A stretch of DNA of 9,514 nt from assembly GCA_905215225.1 (NCBI GenBank), contig CAJMPM010000045.1:1-9514 (forward strand), given 5' to 3'. Position numbers and translations under genes: made by a program. Every line of letters starts with the position of its first letter. The first letter of the stretch is position 1. The notes under the pieces were generated by a model. It was not told where the DNA came from. It worked only from the letters and a program-made list of their open reading frames with translations, and made no database searches. Of the stretch, positions 1-6,862 are shown piece by piece. The stretch is from an uncultured bacterium (GTDB taxonomy: Bacteria; Actinomycetota; Coriobacteriia; Coriobacteriales; Coriobacteriaceae).

Positions 1-1497
1 CGCCAGATCGTCAGACGTAAAGTCGAAGTACTCGCCCACACCACACGCCTGCGCCAGACCGGTAAAAATCTCCCGACCGGGACGCGTGTCGTCATGCTGC
101 ACAGGCAGCACGGCGTTGCGGTAGAACACGCGCGCGTCGTTGCGGCCCACGACCGTACCCACGCCGCGGTCGGCCTCCAGATATGTCACATCGGGCAGCA
201 CGAAGTCTGAAGCGCGCGCCGTCTCGGACCAGCGAATATCAATTGTCACGAGCTAGTCGAGCTGCTGCAAGATGCCCAACCAAGCCTGCGCATTGCCATA
301 GCCCGCACCGGGGTTACTGGCATAGACGATGAGCCCACGCAAATCGCCGGCAAGAATCGATTGACCGATGGTCGTGCACAGGCCGCGCACCGGATCGACC
401 AGTGGATAACGCTCGGACCCCAGCTTGGGCCCGCACGGTACCGGCGGCGTCGCAAAGCGTGCGGGATCGAGGTCGCCCAGCACAAGCGGTGTAGGTGGAT
501 TGAGCGCGCCGCCCGCGTGTCCGATGCAGCCCAGCAGCACATCGACCAAGCAGATAGCGCGCGCGGTCTGGGTGCTATTGGCATACGCGATACCGATGCC
601 ACCATGAAAGCCAGCGTCCACCACCGCAGCAGGCGCCGCGGCAGCCAAATCACGCGCAGTCGCACGAATATCGTCCGCTGGCACGTCGCACATCGACTCG
701 GCCCACTCGGGCGTCCAAGCGCTCGCCGCCTGCGCCAGCTCATCAAACCCCGTGGTATAGCGGGCAACAAACTCGCGGTCGTACAAGCCATCGGCTATCA
801 GCACATGTGCGATACCCAGCAGCAGCGCCAGATCGCATCCGGGACGCACGCGCAGCCAGCGATCGGCAAGCGCGGCCGAGCCACTGCGCCGGGGGTCAAC
901 CACGATAATCTTCGCCCCGCGCCGGCGTGCATCGTTGAGCGCGTCAACGGCCCCCATCGTCGACGAATCGACAATGGAACGCCCCAGGTACATGATGCAA
1001 TCGGTGTGCGCCAGGTCGGAGGCGGGGCTGTAGCCCAGGCTGTGCTCCCAGCCGGTCAGGCGGCTCACCTCGCAGGCGCCGTCGGCACCGTACGCGTTGG
1101 GCGAACCCAGCGCATGCATAAAGCGATAGGCCCAGTAGCGGTCGAACGAGGGCACGCCGAGCGTCATGCCCAGCGCACGCGGACCATGCCCGTCGACAAT
1201 CCCCCCAAGGCGCGCTGCAATCAGCGCGAACGCCGCGTCCCACGAAATCACATCGAACCCCGAGCCATCAGTTCGTCGGCGCATGGGATGCACAATGCGA
1301 TCGCGCTCGTCAAACGGCATTGCCAGGCGATGCCGTCCGCGGGCGCACAGGGCACGCGCCGCGCACGGATGCCCAGGCACCGGCAACTCAGCAACCACGC
1401 GACCGTCCTCAACGCGTGCCGCAAAGGCGCAATCGGCATAGCATCCCCCGCATGTGGTCACCACGGCGCGACCGTCACGCTTCACAGCAGATGCCAT
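1..1497 (-). pseudogene. Molybdopterin oxidoreductase, PsrA/PhsA-like catalytic subunit, interrupted by in-frame TAG and cut by the window edge
   Basis: This is a catalytic subunit of the DMSO reductase superfamily. From the ATG at 1497 (GGGG of an AAAGGGG site 8 bases upstream) it reads 414 residues to TAG at 255-253. It then runs on in the same frame for 84 more codons to base 1 with clear family sequence, for example WSETARASDFVLPDVTYLEA. N-terminal cysteines Cys16, 19, 23 and 51 (CGGC-x3-C, then LCARG) bind a [4Fe-4S] cluster. GSPNAYGADGACEVSRLTG places Cys142 as the likely molybdenum ligand. NSTQTARAICLVDVLLG resembles polysulfide and thiosulfate reductases. Formate dehydrogenases carry His after the Cys/Sec ligand; here it is Glu143, so formate dehydrogenase is unlikely. 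Substrate is unknown. It has no signal peptide and follows the operon terminator. Whether it is a true pseudogene depends on the reality of the TAG. Confidence 0.85.
253..255 (-). other. In-frame TAG codon inside the molybdopterin oxidoreductase (codon 415)
   Basis: The frame reads CAG CAG CTC GAC TAG CTC GTG ACA ATT GAT, that is QQLD, stop, LVTID. Family members usually have LDLLVVID or LDFLVxxD here, so the missing residue is most simply Leu (TTG to TAG, one base). The base after the stop is C. The next 84 codons are open and keep recognisable similarity. Confidence 0.9.
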
Positions 1498-1505
1498 CTC
1501 GATTA

Positions 1506-1512
1506 CCCCTTT
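1506..1512 (-). promoter_or_regulatory. Ribosome binding site of the molybdopterin oxidoreductase gene
   Basis: AAAGGGG on the minus strand ends 8 bases before the ATG at 1497. It selects this ATG over the in-frame ATG at 1515, which lies upstream of the site and would add only six residues. No convincing -35/-10 promoter was found in the 122-base gap before the gene. Confidence 0.55.
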
Positions 1513-1534
1513 CATCAGCCAAACACAACAGGCC

Positions 1535-1552
1535 AAAAGCCCGGCAACGGGC
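1535..1552 (-). terminator. Possible second, weaker terminator or attenuator hairpin
   Basis: On the minus strand a 5-bp GC stem (GCCCG at 1552-1548 with CGGGC at 1543-1539) closes a TTGC tetraloop and is followed by TTTT (1538-1535). It lies 10 bases after the main terminator and 38 bases before the next start codon. The stem is short, so it may be a back-up terminator, part of a leader for the downstream gene, or chance in GC-rich DNA. Confidence 0.35.
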
Positions 1553-1561
1553 CCCAGACCC

Positions 1562-1597
1562 AAAAAGCCTCCCGCACGGCAACGCCCCGCGGGAGGC
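1562..1597 (-). terminator. Rho-independent terminator of the hyf-focA operon
   Basis: On the minus strand a perfect 9-bp stem (GCCTCCCGC at 1597-1589 paired with GCGGGAGGC at 1575-1567) encloses a 13-base loop. It is followed directly by TTTTT (1566-1562). It begins 22 bases after the focA stop, so it ends the hydrogenase transcript and separates it from the molybdoenzyme gene. Confidence 0.92.
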
Positions 1598-1619
1598 CCA
1601 ACGTCAAACAGACGGTACC

Positions 1620-2459
1620 TTACGCCTCGGACTTCTTGGCGTAGATAAACCAGTAGCCGAGCGCGACCAGAAGCGCGCCGCCCACGATGTTGCCCAACGT
1701 GGCGGCGGACAGGTTAAACGCAATGCCCGCGGCGTTGAGCGCATCGGCGCCGGCGACGTCGGCACCATAGCCGCACGCATGCATCACGGCACCCATGGGC
1801 AAAAAGTACATGTTGGCAACGCAGTGCTCAAAACCGCAGGCCACAAAGGCGGCGATGGGCAGCAGAATGCCCACAACCTTATCGACCACGGTCTTGCCGG
1901 CGGTACCGATCCACACGGCCAGGCACACAAAGATGTTGCACAGGATGCCGCGGAAGAAGATCGTCACCCAGTCGATCGTCACCTTGCCGGCGGCGACGCT
2001 CACCATGGAATTGGCGACCGCCTCGCCGTTGAGCTTGTAAATGCCGGCCATGTACACCAAAAAGACGATGAACAGGGCACCGACAAAGTTATCGACCCAT
2101 ACGACGACCCAAGCCTTGAGCATCTGGACCAGGGTGATCTTTTTGCTCTTGAGCGCGCAGACCATAAGCGAATTACCGGTAAACAGCTCAGCGCCGCACA
2201 CCAGCACGAGCACCAGGCCCAGGCAAAAGCACAGGCCGCCCACGACGCGCTGGGCGCCCCAGCCCAGCGTGCTATCGCTCAAGAACACGGTAAAGAACAG
2301 GCCACCGAAGGCAATAAACGCACCGGCGAACATTGCCAACAGAAAGGCCTTTGCGACCGGCAGGTTGGCCTTGGTCACGCCGGCGGCCTCGGTCTTGGCC
2401 TCGATCGCGGCGGGCGCCAGGCAATCGGGAGCGGGGTACTCCACCTTGGAATCTGCCAT
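1620..2459 (-). CDS. focA: Formate channel of the formate/nitrite transporter (FNT) family
   Basis: This membrane channel, a homopentamer in the family, would move formate, the substrate or product of the neighbouring hydrogenlyase. With the ATG at 2459 it has 279 residues, normal for FNT proteins. FNT signatures are CGAELFTGNS (residues 88-97) and GFEHCVANMYFLP (209-221). The FocA gating residues align with exact spacing: Thr94, Lys159 and His212 match E. coli Thr91, Lys156 and His209. Six hydrophobic spans are visible. Start choice: the ATG at 2459 has AGGAAAG 11 bases upstream. A TTG at 2492 in the same frame would add 11 residues, but its AGGAG lies only 3 bases away. The ATG is preferred. 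It lies 39 bases after hycI and is the last gene before a strong terminator. Substrate specificity between formate, nitrite and hydrosulfide is inferred from context. Confidence 0.93.
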   Translation of the reverse strand: MADSKVEYPAPDCLAPAAIEAKTEAAGVTKANLPVAKAFLLAMFAGAFIAFGGLFFTVFLSDSTLGWGAQRVVGGLCFCLGLVLVLVCGAELFTGNSLMVCALKSKKITLVQMLKAWVVVWVDNFVGALFIVFLVYMAGIYKLNGEAVANSMVSVAAGKVTIDWVTIFFRGILCNIFVCLAVWIGTAGKTVVDKVVGILLPIAAFVACGFEHCVANMYFLPMGAVMHACGYGADVAGADALNAAGIAFNLSAATLGNIVGGALLVALGYWFIYAKKSEA

Positions 2460-2470
2460 GTCAATCACTT

Positions 2471-2477
2471 CTTTCCT
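2471..2477 (-). promoter_or_regulatory. Ribosome binding site chosen for focA
   Basis: The minus strand reads AGGAAAG, 11 bases before the ATG at 2459. It is the best-placed site in the 39-base gap after hycI. The rival AGGAG at 2500-2496 sits only three bases before a TTG codon, which is too close for efficient initiation. Confidence 0.45.
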
Positions 2478-2498
2478 AATCAGCAGGGACAAGCGCTC

Positions 2499-3002
2499 CT
2501 ATTGCTCTTGCCCCAAGCGGACAAAGTGGGAAAAGTCGTTGGCGGCCACGGCGTCGTACACGGCGTCGATGGCCTCAAAGACCTCCGGGGACATGGGGTT
2601 ATAGAACTCCGTATCGCCCGGCTGAATCCCAATGAAGACGATATCTTCGCACGATTGCTCAATCTCTTCGATCAGAATCGACAAAGGGAGCGAATGCGTG
2701 GTGAACATCGACTTACGGGCCACATCACATTTGTCGAGCAAGCGGATGGCGCCGACGGGCAGCGCCATGTCGGCGGCATCGACCAAAACCAAACGCGGCG
2801 GACGCTCGCGCTTGACCTCGATGATGTCATCCTCGGGCGTTTGGCCTCCGTCGATGGTGTACCAACCGGCGATGGGCGCGTCCTCCATCTTTTTGGAGAG
2901 CACGGGGCCGGCGGCATCGTCGGCGCGCAGCACGCTTCCCGCCGTGAGCACGATACCCGCAAACGGGGCGCCGTTCACACGTCCATCCACAACGCGACCC
3001 AT
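2499..3002 (-). CDS. hycI: Hydrogenase maturation endopeptidase HycI (large-subunit C-terminal protease)
   Basis: This nickel-dependent endopeptidase trims the C-terminus of the hydrogenase large subunit (HyfG here) once the NiFe centre is assembled. At 167 residues it is close to the 156 of E. coli HycI. The metal-binding residues are conserved by alignment: Asp29 in LRADDAAGP, Asp75 in LVLVDAADM and His103 in FTTHSLPL, equivalent to E. coli Asp16, Asp62 and His90. Other family blocks are IDGGQTPEDDII (50-61) and FIGIQPGDTEFYNPMSPEV. The glycine-rich entry motif departs from the usual GN and GDDG forms: here it reads AGS and ADDA. The N-terminus carries about 13 more residues than E. coli HycI. 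The ATG at 3002 overlaps the hycH stop, with GGAAGGT upstream. The stop is TAG at 2501-2499, in frame with focA. Confidence 0.94.
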   Translation of the reverse strand: MGRVVDGRVNGAPFAGIVLTAGSVLRADDAAGPVLSKKMEDAPIAGWYTIDGGQTPEDDIIEVKRERPPRLVLVDAADMALPVGAIRLLDKCDVARKSMFTTHSLPLSILIEEIEQSCEDIVFIGIQPGDTEFYNPMSPEVFEAIDAVYDAVAANDFSHFVRLGQEQ

Positions 3003-3583
3003 TACTGCAACCTTCCCGTCAGATACACGCCCGACACATCGCGCACGCGCTCAACCAGATCGCGAAACTTCATCAGAAACGCGACCTGCTGGGCATGCAG
3101 GCCAAAGTCGTCATCGAACTCCGAGATGCCGGCCTTGGCCGACCCGCGTAAACCGCGCGCGTCGAGCAGCGTGTCGCAGGCCTCGAGCAGCGACGGCACC
3201 GCCGCCTTGTCGAGCTGGCACTCGCCAAAGGAACGGATGGCCACAAACTTGGTTTTGGCCTCCCCCTCCGGCAGCGCGTCGACGAGTGAATAGAAGACAT
3301 CCACCGGCACCGACAGGCGCGGCTCAAAGCAGTCGAGCACGCCGGTGTGGTGGCCCACGGCGAGCGTGTAGTACAGCACGTCGCAGGCCTCCTGGGGAAC
3401 GTCTTCCTCGGTCTCCACAAACTTACGCGTGAGCTCGTAGAAGACCACCTGATCAGGCGCATGGCCCAGACAGGGGTCGGCGACGCCCTCGGCGGCCTCG
3501 TCGCTTGCGCGCGAGGCATCGCCAAAAGAGCCGCCGAGCATGCCGGGGCCCGCAAAGTAACCAGAGCGGTCCGTGAGCTCCAT
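3002..3583 (-). CDS. hycH: Formate hydrogenlyase maturation protein HycH/HyfJ family, with N-terminal extension
   Basis: This is a homologue of HycH/HyfJ, a soluble factor needed for assembly of active formate hydrogenlyase whose biochemical role is poorly defined. The family core begins near residue 46: VVFYELTRKFVETEEDVPQE is followed by VLYYTLAVGHHTGVLDCFE (69-87), and it closes with VSGVYLTGRLQ. The E. coli protein is about 136 residues, while this one has 193. The excess is mainly a 45-residue N-terminal segment rich in Gly, Ala, Asp and Ser with no recognised domain, plus a longer middle section. The start at 3583 has a GGAGGT site within the end of hyfI, 6 bases before the ATG. The ATG abuts the hyfI TAG with no spacer. 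The gene ends in TAA, which overlaps the hycI start by one base (TAATG), so translational coupling is likely. Confidence 0.9.
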   Translation of the reverse strand: MELTDRSGYFAGPGMLGGSFGDASRASDEAAEGVADPCLGHAPDQVVFYELTRKFVETEEDVPQEACDVLYYTLAVGHHTGVLDCFEPRLSVPVDVFYSLVDALPEGEAKTKFVAIRSFGECQLDKAAVPSLLEACDTLLDARGLRGSAKAGISEFDDDFGLHAQQVAFLMKFRDLVERVRDVSGVYLTGRLQ

Positions 3584-4366
3584 CTAGCGACCTCCGGCCA
3601 GCACCAGATCCTGCAGCGCCGAGTAGACCTCAACACGGCGAGGATCGTCCTGCTTGTCGATGAGCAGCGCCATGGCACCGCGGATATCGCCCTTGGGCGC
3701 ACCCTCGAGCGTATCCATAAACTCGTTGGCCAGGTCGCGGCCGTAACGGTAGCCGCTCATGGCGCGAGCCTCGCGCTCGATGGCAACGCGCAGCTTGTAC
3801 GGCACGCCGGGGTGCAGGATATCGGCCTGCTCGCCGGCGGCCTCCACCGTGGTCTCGGCATGGAGCTTTTGGTCCAGCAGACCGAGCGCCATGGCAAAGC
3901 CGTAGATGGTCTGCGCGGGGCTGGGCGGGCAGCCGGGGATATAGACATCGACCGGCAGAATCTTGTCCGTGCCGCCCCAGACGCAGTAGTTGTCGTAGAA
4001 GATGCCGCCGGTGCAGCCGCACGCGCCATAGGACACCACGATCTTGGGATCGGGTGCGGCCTCAAAGGCGCGCAGGGCCGGCATGCGCATGGCACGCGTC
4101 ACGGCACCGGTGTACAGCAGCACGTCGGCGTGACGGGGCGAGGGCACGACCTTGATGCCAAAGCGCTCGACGTCGAAGACGGGCGTGATGGAACCGAAGA
4201 TCTCGATCTCGCAGCCGTTGCAGCCGCCGCAGTCAACACGGTAGACGTACACCGAGCGCTTGATCTTCTTAAGAAGGGTCGCCTTGGCCTTCTCGATGCT
4301 CTCGTCGAGCTCGATCTTGGTCGGGCGGTACTGAAGCCGCTCGGGCAAAAGCGTGGGTTCGGCCAT
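3584..4366 (-). CDS. hyfI: Hydrogenase-4 / formate hydrogenlyase [NiFe] small subunit (NuoB-like)
   Basis: This is the small hydrogenase subunit, 260 residues, close to the E. coli HyfI/HycG length. It holds the proximal [4Fe-4S] cluster that feeds electrons to the NiFe centre of HyfG. The cluster cysteines are visible: VDCGGCNGCEIEIFG gives Cys46, Cys49 and Cys52; SYGACGCTGG gives Cys116 and Cys118; and IPGCPPSPAQTIYG gives Cys146. There is no Tat signal, as expected for a group 4 enzyme facing the cytoplasm. A HyfI-type C-terminal domain follows, with a positive patch (YKLRVAIEREARAMSGYRYG). The start is the ATG at 4366, with AAGGAGGAG upstream overlapping the hyfH stop. It ends in TAG at 3586-3584, and the hycH ATG follows immediately and in the same frame. 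Confidence 0.96.
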   Translation of the reverse strand: MAEPTLLPERLQYRPTKIELDESIEKAKATLLKKIKRSVYVYRVDCGGCNGCEIEIFGSITPVFDVERFGIKVVPSPRHADVLLYTGAVTRAMRMPALRAFEAAPDPKIVVSYGACGCTGGIFYDNYCVWGGTDKILPVDVYIPGCPPSPAQTIYGFAMALGLLDQKLHAETTVEAAGEQADILHPGVPYKLRVAIEREARAMSGYRYGRDLANEFMDTLEGAPKGDIRGAMALLIDKQDDPRRVEVYSALQDLVLAGGR

Positions 4367-4368
4367 GG

Positions 4369-5085
4369 TTACTCCTCCTTCGTATCAAAATCCATGATGA
4401 TGCCCTCGACCGGCGCAGGACCGGCGGGAATCTCGGGCGCATCGGGGTTGAGCTCGCGGTCGACATACTCCGGGTTCACGCCGTGGCCGCCCAGATACTC
4501 CATGCCGGGGCCCTGGGGCTCACCGGACGCAAGCGTCTCGTTGGCAGCCATGCCGCGCGCGTTGCCGGTCTTTACGGCCGAGGCGGCGCGCAGGGCGTCG
4601 AGCTCGCGCTTGCATTCCTGGCACATACCGACGGTACGGGCAGCCTGCTCGGCCTCCATGCCGCCGGCCTTTTGCAGCAGGCGCTTGGCGTAGTCGATTT
4701 CCTTGTGCGGGGCAAACGGCTTGCCGCAACGCGAGCAGTGCTCGAGCGTGTAGACGCTCTTGCTGGTGAGGTCGTCCTTGCTCATGACGGCCAGCTCAAA
4801 CTCCTCGGTGAGCTTGATGGCCTCCATGGGGCAGGCTTCCTCGCAGCGGCCGCAGAAGATGCAGCGACCGTAGTCGATCGACCAGGTGATGGTATCGGCC
4901 GCAAGGTCGGTGTCCATGCGAATGGCATCGGCCGGGCACGCCACGCCGCAGGCACCGCAGGCGATGCAGCGCTCGGCATTGTGCTCGGGCTTGCCGCGCA
5001 TGTCCTTGTTGGTGGGGAACGGCGCAAACGGGTACTTGACCGTCGCGTCGCCGGCCTTGGCGTTAACCTTCCAAAGCTTCAGCAT
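4369..5085 (-). CDS. hyfH: Hydrogenase-4 / formate hydrogenlyase iron-sulfur subunit H (HycF/NuoI-like)
   Basis: This electron-transfer subunit has two [4Fe-4S] ferredoxin motifs: Cys40, 43, 46, 50 (CIACGACGVACP) and Cys75, 78, 81, 85 (CIFCGRCEEACP). A second cysteine set, Cys117-x2-Cys120 (CSRCGKPF) and Cys155-x2-Cys158 (CQECKRE), also occurs in HycF/HyfH and may bind a metal. MRGKPEHN at 29-36 and HKEIDYAKRLL at 127-137 are family-typical. The protein would pass electrons towards the small subunit HyfI. The start is the ATG at 5085, giving 238 residues beginning MLKLWKV, with an AGGAGG site about nine bases upstream. A longer frame to 5208 overlaps hyfG and is not used. The last 60 to 70 residues, rich in Gly, Pro, Glu and Asp, extend well beyond the roughly 180-residue E. 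coli proteins. The TAA stop is two bases before hyfI. Confidence 0.95.
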   Translation of the reverse strand: MLKLWKVNAKAGDATVKYPFAPFPTNKDMRGKPEHNAERCIACGACGVACPADAIRMDTDLAADTITWSIDYGRCIFCGRCEEACPMEAIKLTEEFELAVMSKDDLTSKSVYTLEHCSRCGKPFAPHKEIDYAKRLLQKAGGMEAEQAARTVGMCQECKRELDALRAASAVKTGNARGMAANETLASGEPQGPGMEYLGGHGVNPEYVDRELNPDAPEIPAGPAPVEGIIMDFDTKEE

Positions 5086-5086
5086 A

Positions 5087-6859
5087 TTAGAGCGCCTCCT
5101 CATCGAGCGGAGCGGCCATGGTGCCCTCGCCCGCAAGTGGCGACTTGTCGCGCCAGACGTTCTCGAACTGCTCCTTGTCGAGCACGTGGTCGCGCTTGGC
5201 GGCGACATCGGTCACCGTCACGCGATCGGTGCAGGAGTAGCACGGGTCGAGCGAACCGACGATCAGCGCCGCGTCGCCCACGGTGTTGCCGCGGAACATG
5301 TAGCGCAGGACCGGCCAGTTGCTGTACGTGGCGGCCTTGGCGCGCCAGCGGTAGCACTTCTGGTTGTTGCCGAGCATGGCCCAGTGCACGTCCTCGCCGC
5401 GCGGCGCCTCGGTGGCGCCGATGGCGTACTTGTGCGGGGTGTACTCCCAATCCGTGGTGAGGATGGGGCCCGACGGGCAGTTCTCGAGCATGGTCTCGAT
5501 CATGTCGATCGAATCATAGACCTCCTGGATGCGAACGGCGGTACGGCCGAAGGCATCGCAGGTGTCGGCCGTAGCGGCGTGCATCTTTTGAACGTCCGGA
5601 TCGGCGTAGCCGTCGAAGGGATGGTCAAAGCGCACGTCGCGGGCATAGCCCGAGCCACGCATGAGCGGGCCGACCGGCGAGAAGTCGCGTGCGATCTTGC
5701 GGTCCAAGATGCCGATGCCGCTCGTACGCTCAATAAAGTTGGGCGTGGAGAGCAAGACGTCGACGAGCTCCTGAACCTCGGAGCGCAGCTGGTGGATGGT
5801 CGTGAGCGTGGAGAGCTTCTGCTCGGCCAAAATGTCGCGACGCACGCCGCCGATCACGTTGAGACCGTAGGTCTTGCGGTGACCAGAGAGCTTCTCGGCC
5901 AGGTCCATGGACTTCTCGCGGACGCGGAAGAACTGCTGGAAGCCGGAGTCGAAGCCCGTGTAGTGCGACGCCAGGCCAATGTTGAGCAGATGCGAGTGCA
6001 GGCGCTCGACCTCGAGCATGATAGCGCGGATGTACTGGGCGCGCGGCGGGACATGGATGCCCTGGGCGCGCTCGACGGCCTCGGCATAGGCCACCGAGTG
6101 GGCGCAGCCGCAGATGCCGCAGATGCGGTCGGCGAGGAACGTCACGGCGTCATAGTTCAGGCGCGTCTCGGCGACCTTCTCCATGCCGCGGTGCACGTAG
6201 AACAGACGATAGTCGGCGTCGACGATCGTCTCGCCCTCAACGAACAGGCGGAAGTGGCCGGGCTCGTCGGAAGTAATGTGCAACGGGCCCATGGGGACGA
6301 GCGTCGTCTCCTTGCCCTTGGTATCGGCCAAGAACTCGTAGTTTTCCATGTCGCTCGCGGGAGCGGGACGGAAACGGTAGTCCATGGAGTCCTTGCGCAG
6401 CGGATACAGGCCGCTGGGCCAATCGTCGGGCAGCACCAGGCGACGACGATCGGGCAGACCCTCGGGAATCAGGCCGAACATGTCGCGCAGCTCGCGCTCA
6501 CCCCACACGCAGGCGGGGACGAACGGCGTCACGGACGGGAACGTCATCTTGGCGGGATCGACCTCGGTGCGCACGGTCACCCAGCCGGGGTCCTCCCCCT
6601 CCATGGAGATGACGTAGTACACGGCGTAACGGCCGCACAGGCTGCGCTCGTCGTTGCCGATGATCACGGGAATCCAGCCGTAGCGCTCGTAATACAGGTA
6701 GTGGACGGCCTCGGGCAGCTTGTCCTGCTTGACGGTAATCGTCAGCTGGTCCTCGCACTGCCACTCGACCTTCTCGATGCAGCCCGGAACGGCGCGGCGC
6801 AGGGCCTCGACATGGCTCTCGCAGCGACGGGCATACACCTTGTTCTCAGTTTCAATCAT
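5087..6859 (-). CDS. hyfG: Hydrogenase-4 / formate hydrogenlyase [NiFe] large subunit (fused NuoC-NuoD-like)
   Basis: This is the catalytic large subunit, 590 residues, the usual size for HyfG/HycE. Residues 1-165 or so are a NuoC-like (30 kDa) domain, including CVWGERELRDMFGL at 117-130 and DDWPSGLYPLRKD at 145-157. The rest is the NuoD-like hydrogenase domain. The [NiFe] site is complete: the N-terminal motif RICGIC-x3-H has Cys247 and Cys250 with His254, and the C-terminal motif DPCYSC has Cys540 and Cys543. After Cys543 comes TDR, the point at which E. coli HycE is cut by HycI. By analogy cleavage would fall after Arg546 and remove 44 residues, against 32 in E. coli. The matching protease (hycI) is in the same operon. 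In the mature complex the enzyme reduces protons to H2. It starts three bases after hyfF and ends in TAA one base before hyfH. Confidence 0.97.
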   Translation of the reverse strand: MIETENKVYARRCESHVEALRRAVPGCIEKVEWQCEDQLTITVKQDKLPEAVHYLYYERYGWIPVIIGNDERSLCGRYAVYYVISMEGEDPGWVTVRTEVDPAKMTFPSVTPFVPACVWGERELRDMFGLIPEGLPDRRRLVLPDDWPSGLYPLRKDSMDYRFRPAPASDMENYEFLADTKGKETTLVPMGPLHITSDEPGHFRLFVEGETIVDADYRLFYVHRGMEKVAETRLNYDAVTFLADRICGICGCAHSVAYAEAVERAQGIHVPPRAQYIRAIMLEVERLHSHLLNIGLASHYTGFDSGFQQFFRVREKSMDLAEKLSGHRKTYGLNVIGGVRRDILAEQKLSTLTTIHQLRSEVQELVDVLLSTPNFIERTSGIGILDRKIARDFSPVGPLMRGSGYARDVRFDHPFDGYADPDVQKMHAATADTCDAFGRTAVRIQEVYDSIDMIETMLENCPSGPILTTDWEYTPHKYAIGATEAPRGEDVHWAMLGNNQKCYRWRAKAATYSNWPVLRYMFRGNTVGDAALIVGSLDPCYSCTDRVTVTDVAAKRDHVLDKEQFENVWRDKSPLAGEGTMAAPLDEEAL

Positions 6860-6862
6860 TCG

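Noticed and set aside
2460..2492. TTG start for focA at 2492 (11 extra residues)
   Set aside because: Its AGGAG is only three bases away, and the extra residues are not typical of FNT proteins. The ATG at 2459 fits family length and has its own ribosome site.
1320..3293. Long plus-strand frame antisense to focA, hycI and hycH
   Set aside because: It has the same shadow effect, with His/Gly/Gln-rich composition, and crosses three well-supported minus-strand genes.
5086..5208. Upstream extension of the hyfH frame to an ATG at 5208
   Set aside because: The added residues overlap the end of hyfG and do not resemble HyfH. The ATG at 5085 has an AGGAGG site and gives the family-typical start MLKLWKV.
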